Shown: positions 22,653 through 31,720 of the stretch, piece by piece | Layout: each line of letters begins with the position of its first letter | Numbering within the stretch: the stretch's first letter is position 1 | Origin: Polychytrium aggregatum | Taxonomy: Eukaryota > Chytridiomycota > Chytridiomycetes > Polychytriales | Direction: 5' to 3' | DNA length: 64,000 nt | NCBI RefSeq assembly: GCF_025602895.1 | Contig: NW_026516249.1 | Coordinates: 276,577-340,576, forward strand | Notes under the pieces: model-generated | What the model was told of the DNA's origin: nothing | Seen by the model: only the letters and a program-made list of their open reading frames with translations | The model's database searches: none | Made by a program: the position numbers and the translations under genes

Positions 22653-25616
22653 ATGAAGCCTAGTCTCGACATCCTTATCTTTCTCTATGCAGCTGCGATA
22701 GCCTCTCTGGCGGTTGCGGCCCCAAACCCCTCGCCGTACGAGTGGATTCCCTTCCCAGTCGCAAACTTCACCCGCCACACCACGCTCATCACTGAGGGCG
22801 GAACTCCCCTCGAGATGTTCTGGACCGTCAATGTCCCGGGCAACTCGACGACCATTGGCGTTGCCATCAACAAGACCGTGCCATGGCTGGGTCTTGGCTT
22901 CTCCGATACCGGGAGCATGGTTGGCGCCGACATTGCCCTCGCCATGGCCTCGAGCCCAGGGGTACGTATCACTGCTAAACACTCTGGATCGATACGGTTT
23001 GTATTGATCCACTCTGCATTGATCCACTCTGTATCAACGTGCACCCACCGCCTGGCGGATCACTGCTTGATGTTGGACCATGGGTTGTGTTCGACCTCGC
23101 TTCTTCATCCGTCCACTCTCTGCCCTCGTTATTCCGATCCCTTGCTATTTCCTGGCACTTTCCCCTCTTGTTGACTCATCCGCATCTTGCTCCCAGTCGC
23201 CGCTGACCCTGCAGCGCATGTTCGCAGCAGCTCCGGGCCAGCCCTCTCCTTCTCAGGTCCAGGATCTCACGCTCGTTTACAGCAACTCAAGTGCCACTCA
23301 GACCTCGTTTGTCTTCACCCGGTTCAACAGCGCTGGCTGCAACCCCCAGGTTCGCGCCATCAAAACGGACAACCAGACCGACCAAGTCGTCATCTATGCC
23401 TTCGGCTCGGGCTCGGGTTTCTCCCAACATGCCTCGGGTGATATGGGCTACCAGACCATCCTCCTGAGTGCCGCCAGCGATGCCGCCAACAATGCCATCG
23501 TCAATGGCGGTGTCATTCCGGCCGACTCCACTATCTTCTCGATGTTTATGAATCAAGTCCCCGTTCCAGCCAGCGTAACGTCGTACTGCTATCAAACCTT
23601 TGACTTGCCTACCGATGCCAAGTACCACATCATCAAGGAGGAAGGGTTCCACAACTCGTCGGTATCTCGGCCTGCATTTTCGCTGGTTGGCTAGTTAGTC
23701 GATTCGATTTGATTCCTGCCATGCTCCCTCTTCTCGACTTACTGATTGCTCGATCCCCTCGTCGCTAGGTCGTTTGTTCATCACATGGTCGGCTACGCCT
23801 GCGATCCCACAAAGTCCTCCACGAACAAGATTGCCACTCCCTTCTGCACCATCCCCGGGTCGGACGACTGGGCTATTGCCACTCAGGGCTGCAGTCGGTG
23901 AGTCATGGACGAGCCAGAATTGATATGATTTGTGCAAAGGCACATATGCGCAGCGGCTTGGTGGATACAGCATACCCCAGATACTTCATCAAGAATAGCG
24001 CTGCTCTACACGAGCTTTGCCTGACCCTCAACGCCATTTCGCTCGAGGTCGATCCATGTTGACCAGACATTCCACGGTCCGAGCATCCTCATGACTGAAA
24101 TTCGATCGATTATATCAAACATAGCTTCATGTTCGAATGGGCTCCGAACAAGGCTCCTCGTATCTACCCTGACGGTCCCAATGGATACGGCAAGCCCGTC
24201 GGCAAGGGATATGTCCAGACCATTCTGCTCGGTAATCTATCTATTGCGAGGGACATTCACGACTGTTCCTACACTGGCCACCAAGATGCTTTCGTGTTCT
24301 CCTTGCTGGCAAGAACTACACCAACATTCTTCACAGAGCCGCGTGGCTTCTGTGCCAACGGATGCGTTGCGAGCCACGCTATGGTGCATGTCTCTCACTG
24401 ATACGAATCCACATGGCTGTGATTACTCACCGATGCCCTCCAGAAATGCACGTGAATAATCCTCAAGCCCTCGACGGCCAGGTTGTGCCTTTGGCAGGCT
24501 TCAACTTGACTCTCACCAAGACCTTGCGAGCCAACGATCTCGGCGTCATCACCCTGGGCCTTCAGCCCGACCCCCAGATCATATCCATCCCTCCGAAACG
24601 CAGTGCCTATGCACTCACATCGACATGCTCTTCTTCGTGCACCAACCAGCTTCCCAGCAGCGGCATCAACATCGTCGGCAACTTCTTCCACATGCACGGC
24701 GCGTAAGTCGAAGCAGGCCAAGTAGTGCCCGTGTGTTTAGCGGCTGGTGATTGAGCCCTCAAGACACAAACGTCAGGATTCAGCTGGGCCGTGCAAGACT
24801 GCATTACAGCCTATGAAGCGCATCTTTGACCACGATGTCTCCTTCTACATACAGTGGGCAGTCGATCTCAACGAGAGTGATCCGAAACGGCAAAGAGCTT
24901 CAAGAACTTGGTCGTAAGGACTACTTTGACTTCAACTTCCAAGTAAGTTGGTCGGCAGTCAAAGTGTGACAGCGATCATACTCTTGGTTCGGGCAATCAA
25001 TGCCGAGCTTACTCAAGCAAAGTGCCAGCATCTCCGGGTGGACAGACAGAGTACTTGGCACTAAAGACAGGCCCTGGCGTTTGCCCACTCGCCTGCTCAC
25101 CCAACACAATTTGGCGGCACAGAACTTTCAAGACATTGCCCCTCGCCAGATTCTGCCGGGCGATACCCTCATCACCACTTGTGTCTACAATAGCCAGAAC
25201 ACGAATGGGTATATCAGTGGTGGATTTGGTACCAATAATGAGATGTGTAAGTGGCGCTGTGGCTAGGCACCGAGTGTTATTATGTGCCAAAGTGACCAAC
25301 TGGATAGGGCGTCTATGTTTGGGTGCAGTGTGCTTGCTGACGATCTGCACTTGCGCATCCAGGCTACAACTTTGCAGAATACTACCCTCTTCAACCAATT
25401 GGTGAATGCAGTAGTGTCTGTGGCGTCTTTGACAACAATGCCACATTGATAACATCCGATTTTATTCGGAACTATGCCACAACCCCGTCGTTCACTCCTG
25501 TCGCCAGCACCTGTGCGATTGCCCCCGATGCGTCATCTGCCCCAGGCAAAAGCGCCGCACAATCATTGTCTATGGCTCTCGCCATGGCTCTTTGTGCTGT
25601 ATCATTGCTCCTTTGA
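22653..25616 (+). CDS. Secreted DOMON and copper type II ascorbate-dependent monooxygenase
   Basis: Relative of dopamine beta-hydroxylase, peptidylglycine hydroxylase and MOXD1, which hydroxylate substrates with O2, ascorbate and two coppers. Eight exons join in phase to 576 aa: 22653..22961, 23197..23657, 23769..23897, 24125..24231, 24444..24702, 24855..24942, 25123..25246 and 25363..25616. A signal peptide (MKPSLDILIFLYAAAIASLAVAA) precedes a DOMON domain (about residues 30-190). The catalytic part then shows all six expected metal ligands: HHM in SFVHHMVGY and His in EMHVNNP for one copper; HxH in FFHMHGAG and Met in NNEMCYNF for the other. The hydrophobic end (SLSMALAMALCAVSLLL) after a small-residue stretch suggests a GPI anchor. 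The exon 2 donor (GTCGGT) is weak; the stronger nearby GTATCT would shift the HHM frame. The substrate is unknown. Confidence 0.85.
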
Positions 25617-26126
25617 GTAATCTAGGAAGCATCGGAAAGTGTTGAAAACTTGAGCTCGGGTGCTCTGTACTATCTGTGAATGGTGTCCTTTGCTGGAACC
25701 CAATACACTTGTTCATTCAGCAAGTGCGAGACCACTGCCATCCATCGATACGCATGCTTGTATTCTAACAGATCCTTTGACATCGAAAATATCAGCGCCG
25801 ATACAGCCAAGCACATATTTCCGGAGTCGACGTCGATTTCTGCTCGTGGAGATCGTTCAACGAGTTTCAAGATCAGGCTGTGCAAGACAAGCTTTCTGTC
25901 GACGACTGGCGGGAACAATGGCCGTGGCGATGGGTCTACGCAGACCTTTGATGAAGTGAGCTGAGTTGGCAGCAAGGGAGATCCGTGATGCCTCTAGATA
26001 CGCTCGTCGCGATAGTAAGACTCGGCGGTTGTCGAGCATGTAGCATTGCGGCGTCAAGTTTGCATGTTTGTATACGACATAGCCTGAACAACAGAGGCCG
26101 TTGAGGCAGAGAAGCCAGCGAAGCAT
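25617..26126. other. Gene-free stretch
   Basis: The 3' flank of the monooxygenase gene and AT-richer unique sequence; no supported gene. Confidence 0.4.
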
Positions 26127-26600
26127 TTACAAATCCCCAACCGCGGCGTCGGTTTGATCAGTCTTGGTAAAGAGCAGACCAAGAATGCCGATGATGAAAA
26201 TACCAGTGTCGATTCCCGAGGGACGGAACAGTGGTGATGACTTGGATGCCAGTCTGGGGACCGACCGACATGGGAAGGATTGAGATATTGATCAAGAACC
26301 AGTGGCGTGCCTGGCGACCTTGTTGACGAACGATGGGAGGATGAGTAACAAGGCCGGCAGGGAAGTCCCGGGTCAGTTCATAGCAGAGAGTACTTCACCG
26401 AGGAAGTGGTCTGGATAACGGCCCCCCGGATGGTGCGGCTGGGTGATGAGTACGATGGCCACTACCTTTCCAGTCACCTAGCCAAGGAGAGGCAAGAGTG
26501 GGAGGACTGAGGATCGCACCCATGAACTGGTCAGCAGTCACAGGACCTTCAAGTGGAGGCCAATCGTGCTGGTCAGCGGTCTATGAGCGAGTCCGATCAG
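26127..26600 (-). pseudogene. Decayed OPT-transporter paralogue, C-terminal part
   Basis: Read right to left in shifting frames, this stretch tracks the C-terminal quarter of the intact OPT gene: TIGLHLKV against KIGHYMKV, TADQFMGAILS against VAGQLIGCILS, LGDWKGSG against GKGDWQAAG, DFPAGL against AFPVGLL, WFLINISILPMSVGPQTG against WHLVNIPIMANWGGPQSG, and GIFIIGILGLLFTKTD against GATILGILQLLFTQTD, ending at TAA 26129..26127. Several frame changes and an internal deletion of roughly 30 codons show that it is dead. Identity is low, so the copy is old or came from a different OPT subfamily. The upstream part of the gene is not recognisable. Confidence 0.6.
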
Positions 26601-27395
26601 CGAGTTATCCGCCAGCAAACATTCCACCGTCTGGAAACACGGTTCTGCTTGGTTGGATGTCGTCACAGTGGCCTCGGAGTCGACCGGATCCCACCACGGC
26701 TGAGGAATTGCATGCAAGTCTTGCTGAGTATGAAATTGCACAGACAAAAGTCTGCCTTGGTCGCTGGTTTGAAGTCAGAGAAGGTGTCGGGCGACATTCA
26801 AGCATCAGCTTGGACAAGTCGCTGTGATATGGATCCACACTTCCGAGCCGACTCTCACTTTTGCATACACTGTTCTCGCAGTCCTGGAATTCTTTGCTTC
26901 TCGCGAGTCAGTCATTGCTTCACAGTTCAGTTCATTTTTGCTCGCGCCCCATTCTTGATTGCGATTGCTCGAAACGCCGTCGTTTTGTCGGTGGCATCCA
27001 ATACATCTCTTTCAAGTGAATGTGAGTGTGGTCTTGACTGCTGTTGAGTGGGAAACACAGACTGTGTTCGCTGGGCATTCAGGACAGTGAAAGCAGAAAT
27101 GGCTGAGCGATGGGATTGTTGATGCATTGGTGGCGGGCAAGTATTCAGAGCCCAGACGATCCTGCTGCCGGAGAAGGGTACCGCATGTTCTGTTTCGCAT
27201 CGTACTGAATTGAAAATGACAACGCCTGCACATCGAGTCAAATCCAAAGCCCAGTCGATGAGGACTGTGTTCGCAGTGCGGTGTGTGATCCATTACTAGT
27301 GGCCCCAAGAGAGGAGTGCGTCAAATCTGCGGAAGCCCGGCGAGGGATCTTTGTAAGGCTATTGTGCTTCCAGCACTATCCACCAGGAGAGTACT
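26601..27395. other. Gene-free stretch
   Basis: I see no supported gene. It could hold further unrecognisable OPT or LINE remains, as both flanks are decayed. Confidence 0.35.
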
Positions 27396-27680
27396 TCAGA
27401 GTCCTATTGCCTGCTCCTTGCTGAGGGTCTCGAGGGCCAGTCCATATTCGATCATGGGTCGGATGAGTCTCTTGAAGATGCTCGCCACCGTCTTCGACAA
27501 GCACTGATTCAGGCTCATTCCATGCTTTACCAGCTTGTCGGCAAGGCCTTTGGACTTGTGTGCGAGATGCTGAATCTGATGTCCAGTCGGTAAAGTGGAT
27601 ATCGACGATGGCTGGTGGAATTGGATAACTACGCTCTCTGAACTCCTGAATAGTGGAGATCGACGGAAACAACCACAATG
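27396..27680 (-). pseudogene. Old LINE reverse-transcriptase fragment
   Basis: A piece of ORF2 just after the RT palm. The stretch LADKLVKHGMSL, then FKRLIRPMIEYGLALETLSKEQA, closely parallels ADKLVKHGMSLGRYSAKTVTR and FKTFVRPMLEYGLTLEVLTKQQA of the LINE fragment at 41.0-42.6 kb. The preceding AIVDI segment lies in another frame, so at least one indel is present. No poly(A) tail or other ends were found. Confidence 0.7.
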
Positions 27681-28033
27681 AACGTCTCGGTACTTGAAAG
27701 AATAGTCGACTTGCTGCCTGCATTCAAAGGTCTCAAATGGCGCTGTTGGTCGGGATGACACTGAGTATCTACTCATCAGTGGTTGCAGAGCCAGGATCGA
27801 TGCCGAGTGTCGAGTTGTCGTTGTCGATTCATTCGATGTTTCTCTCGGTCGATCAACATCAGCGATTCATATGGGACAGCACTATTCGTATATTGTACGA
27901 ATTGAATGTAATGAACGTCAAATACAACATCATTACTTTGTGTGTTGGTGAGGTGGTTTCCTCGATTTATTGGATGTGATCTCCTAAATTTCATATGGAT
28001 GATGAATCAAAGCGTCATCGGCCAAACCTGATA
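27681..28033. other. Gene-free stretch
   Basis: AT-rich 3' flank of the Sel1 gene; no supported gene. Confidence 0.4.
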
Positions 28034-29614
28034 TCAAGGCCATCCTCCCAGAGACTTGAGTTTGTCGATGGTATATTCAAAACCCTGGTTGGCGGACTTG
28101 CGATACCAGAAGACGGCACTGTCGATGTCCTGCGGGACACCACGGCCATATTGGTAGCAATAGCCGAGATCACCTTGTGCGTATCGATTGCCCAGTTCAG
28201 CCGACTTGCGATTCCATTCGACTGCCTTGGAGTAGTCACGGATGACTCCCCATTCATTCAAGTAGCACGAACCAACCATCCACTGTCCGTATGAGTTGCC
28301 TTGGTCGGCGGACTTGCTGAACCACTCGAATGCCTTCGGCTCGTCCATCGATACTCCCTTGTCGCATCGATAGCAATCTCCAATCCACAACTGACTGTCG
28401 CTGTGGCCTTCGTTTGCGAGTTGCTCAAAGATGCCAGCGGCTTTTTCCCAGTCTGGGGTGGTTCCGAATCCATTGACCAGACATACGGCCATGAGATGCC
28501 TGCACAACCAGTCCCGGTCCGATCCCAGCTGGCAAACCTGAAATAGCTTGCGTGCGGCGGATGAGTCGGAGCTGATGGACTCCCAACCCGCTAACAGACA
28601 TTCGTCTTCTCCGAAAGGGAACTCATTCGATCTGTTCTCTCGGATGATCTTGATTCCCTTCTGCTTGTCCTGCTGGGTACCCCGGCCGAGATAGTGCATC
28701 CATCCAACCATGTGCGTTGCGATGGGTTGGATTACTGAGTCGGTGGAGTTGGTGCTGACTTCCTGCCAGTGGTGGAAGGCAACCTCGTCGCTCTGTTCGA
28801 CACCATGGCCGATGAACGAGAACCAGCCGCGGAGCAACACGATATGGAGCCGACCATCTTCGCTGCCTTGATTTGTAGCCTTGGTGTACCACTCAATGGC
28901 TGCGTCAAAGTCTTGATCGACACCTTCGCCACTTTCGTAGCAACTGCCAAGGACAACTTGGGCCGGAGGTATTCCACGTTCTGCAAGCTCTCGATACAGT
29001 TCGACAGCCTTGGGGCGATCTTGGTTGACACCGAGTCCATTGCGATAACGTCCAGCCAGATAGAACTGAGCCACGGAATGATCAGCTTGCGTTGCCTTCT
29101 CCAAATGGTGGAAGATTCGCGGCGGGGTGGGATCCAGCTCAAACCAAGTCGGATATCGCTGCTCACCGATCTCAGATTGCAACACCCGAGCCAAGAGATA
29201 TGATGCAGCAGCAGTGCCTTGTTCAGCTTGATCTTCGAGCCAGGATCGATCGGCTGTCTCTTGTTCATCACAGCGCAGGGAGAGTGCAATCTGGTCACTG
29301 GGTGTGAGGCCGATCCGCATCTGTCCATCTGGACGACAGAATCCAGCCTTCTGGCACCAGGTGAGGAAGCGAGGCACCTTGGAGCTCAGGAGAGACTGGG
29401 CTCGTTTGCACACTCGGAGCAGGGCCTTGATGGTGCTGTGGTCGAGGGCAAGCTGGAAGCTGTCGTTACAGCAGATGATGGTGAAGATGTCTGGGTTGTG
29501 TTCGAGTGAGAGCTGAGCGATATCGGGCATCGACGAGGTTGGTTTGGATTCATCTTGAGCTTGGTGGGCGGGAGATGCTGCTGTGTTTGGAGCAGGCTCG
29601 TTCATGCTTGCCAT
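28034..29614 (-). CDS. Sel1-repeat protein
   Basis: About 526 aa. The N-terminal 100-130 residues (DSFQLALDHSTIKALLRVCKR) have no named domain but recur in the broken neighbour at 30.7-31.3 kb. From about residue 130 onward come at least eight Sel1-like helical repeats of 36-44 aa, with typical pieces such as AQFYLAGRYRNGLGVNQDRPK, AQVVLGSCYESGEGVDQDF and AQGDLGYCYQYGRGVPQDI. Sel1 repeats bind proteins and serve as scaffolds. The middle (IQPIATHMVGWMHYLGRGTQQD, then DWLCRHLMAVCLVNGFGT) is collinear with the kinase-Sel1 gene at 31.7-34.5 kb, so the two share ancestry. I chose the ATG at 29614 (MASMNEP) because the neighbour starts similarly (MTSMIDS). The frame is open 80 codons further, into a 12-bp repeat encoding Ser-Asp-Ser-Met. 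Confidence 0.8.
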   Translation of the reverse strand: MASMNEPAPNTAASPAHQAQDESKPTSSMPDIAQLSLEHNPDIFTIICCNDSFQLALDHSTIKALLRVCKRAQSLLSSKVPRFLTWCQKAGFCRPDGQMRIGLTPSDQIALSLRCDEQETADRSWLEDQAEQGTAAASYLLARVLQSEIGEQRYPTWFELDPTPPRIFHHLEKATQADHSVAQFYLAGRYRNGLGVNQDRPKAVELYRELAERGIPPAQVVLGSCYESGEGVDQDFDAAIEWYTKATNQGSEDGRLHIVLLRGWFSFIGHGVEQSDEVAFHHWQEVSTNSTDSVIQPIATHMVGWMHYLGRGTQQDKQKGIKIIRENRSNEFPFGEDECLLAGWESISSDSSAARKLFQVCQLGSDRDWLCRHLMAVCLVNGFGTTPDWEKAAGIFEQLANEGHSDSQLWIGDCYRCDKGVSMDEPKAFEWFSKSADQGNSYGQWMVGSCYLNEWGVIRDYSKAVEWNRKSAELGNRYAQGDLGYCYQYGRGVPQDIDSAVFWYRKSANQGFEYTIDKLKSLGGWP

Positions 29615-30697
29615 GTTGACGGAGACAGGAGGGATGCAAGTGGGTGATGGCGATGGACAGGAGACAGAGAGGCAGATTGCGGCGAAGCAAGCCAGACCCT
29701 GGCAGGCCAAGCACCACCACCAAACACACACACAAGCCTGGCTCGATCCGATGGTTTGCTGGCTGGAGTCGTTGTTGCTCAGGACATTGCCACAGGTATC
29801 GCCACATGCATTGAACATGGAATCAGACATGGAATCAGACATGGAATCAGACATGGAATCGAGTCTTCCTATTCACAGCACAGAGTCGACCAGACTCGGT
29901 CATGAAAAACAAATATGGAATGGGATTTGTGTGAGAGTGCGAGGTACAATCGACTCGAGGAACAACAATACTGGCCACATCTCAACCAGGCACGCATTGG
30001 AGAGTTGAGCGGGGTTGTGTCGTTCATTGGTGGGATGGAATGCGCAGATGTGACTCGGGAGTGAGGCGCGGGAGTGAGAGCGGGTGCAAGCATGGCAAAG
30101 GGTGTGCAATGGAGTCAATGAGAGGCAGGGACCATTGGAAAGAGAGTGTGTTCGCAGATCGCTCATAATCTCCGCTCCTTGGGCACCACTGGTCGCCACA
30201 GCCCTTCAAGATGATCGTAGTTGTGGACAAGTTGCCATTCATGTTTGACTATGGCGAGGGTGACTCGACAGTGTTTCGCAGGTTCAATCGAGCGGTCGTC
30301 ACCAACCCGCAGGATCATGTCCTCAACTCCAGCGAGGTGCGAGTACTTCGACACTGATGCCCTGGTTGAAAGAGCCGAGTGGGCAGCGGCATTGCTGGGC
30401 ATGCTGGTGCGTCGCTACAAGCAGACGATATCACCATCATCCAGCCCATCGGTTGAGTTCGAGTGCTGCCCTGAGACTGTCACCAAGGCCACAGTGGTTG
30501 CTATCCCCAGTACAAGCCCCGCTCCGAGTAGATGGCGCCCATGAGGAGGATTGTCGAGCGAGTGCGAATAGAACAGCGACAAAGACAAGCACAGGTGGCA
30601 TGCTGTGGCTTCGTGCTAGGTGCGCTGCATCAGTACAGCCATCGGTCAAGTTCACCAGATGTTCTTCCGTGCTGGCCTCGCTGTACTCAATCCCCTC
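29615..30697. other. Intergenic between Sel1 genes
   Basis: Upstream side of the Sel1 gene with the 12-bp repeat listed next. The rest shows no protein-like frame I can support. Confidence 0.35.
29817..29860. repeat. 12-bp tandem repeat x3.7
   Basis: Copies of ATGGAATCAGAC. The period keeps frame, so it lengthens the open frame upstream of the Sel1 gene without necessarily being translated. Confidence 0.9.
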
Positions 30698-31289
30698 TAC
30701 ATCCTCTGAATCGTCGTCAGTGGCCATGTTTTCTGGGCAAAATGCTCGAGCATCGCCTGGGCGTACGTGAATCCTTGGGCTGCAGCCTTTGAGAGCCACT
30801 CGTCCGCTTTCTGCTTGCTTGCCGTCGAGTGGTTCATGTGTACTTGAGCACATGCTCAATGATCTCTTCGTGGTGGTCAAACACACGACCCTGCATGTAG
30901 CAGAAATCCAGGTACGTTGGCTCCATCGGATATCCAGCAGCTGCTGCTCCAGGGAGAAACATGAACACCTGTTGCCGTCTGATGTGATGTCGTGGCAAGG
31001 ATTCTCGTTCCGATTTGGTGTCGGTCTCATCCAGCACAATGGCCAGAATGTACATCACAGACACGCTTCCCCTCTCGTTGTAGGGAACAAGCCAGGAGAA
31101 CTCGCACTTATCCTCGTCTCGGCAGAATCGAGTCAGCCTCGACATCAAGAATGGCTTGGGGCACCTGCACACGAGAAGGAGCTTCTCGATTCTGGCAAAA
31201 TTCAGAGACATTTGAAAGTGCTCGTTCATGAGCAATGTCGAAGGCAATGGGGCAAACAGGCGACCAGGTGAGTCGATCATGGAAGTCAT
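30698..31289 (-). pseudogene. Broken Sel1-related paralogue
   Basis: The first frame (31289..30834) starts MTSMIDSPGRLFAPLPS and carries the same N-terminal region as the Sel1 gene (HFQMSLNFARIEKLLLVCR, LTRFCRDEDKCEF), then part of a Sel1-like stretch (EPTYLDFCYMQG). It ends at a TGA just after EEIIEHVLKYT. One base over, the sequence continues as a clear Sel1 unit (KQKADEWLSKAAAQGFTYAQ) to a TAG at 30698. The simplest reading is a one-base frameshift in a gene that had also lost most of its repeats. It is transcribed away from the kinase-Sel1 gene. Confidence 0.6.
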
Positions 31290-31720
31290 GGTGGATAGGA
31301 TGTGGGGAGGTGAGGCTCGTATATACTCTCCGTGTTGGTGCAGTTGGTACGAACGAAATGGGACGATTCCCAATCCCACAGCTCAGAGCCGAATGGGATG
31401 GCTTGCGCCCGACAAGTTGTGCCCATTCGAAGAGATCACCTCGGCAACATCCGTGTCACCCTACACAGGATGATCATGTTGTGCGCCGTCATGATGTGGA
31501 ATGCCATTCTGGAAGATGGTGACTGCTTGTTCGGCTGCCCCAATCATTTGTGTGAACCTTGTGTTCGTTGGGCTGCCATCCACGCGGAGTGGCTTGACAC
31601 TGCGCATGTCCGCGTGACCATTGCGCAGCACAGACACCAGCCTCATGGAGGGTATCGCCTCCGCTCCTCTTCGAGCCCGCTCCGCCGTTGCATCTCCCTC
31701 GTCAGGCTTGATTCCCAACC
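31290..31720. promoter_or_regulatory. Likely bidirectional promoter region
   Basis: A 431-bp gap between two divergent Sel1-related genes, with a GTATATACT element near 31320. Assigned from position only. Confidence 0.3.

Noticed and set aside
24240-24440. Open frame between monooxygenase exons 4 and 5 as an extra exon
   Set aside because: Exons 4 and 5 join in phase to the conserved LLEMHVNNP motif. The frame between them matches nothing and ends in stops.
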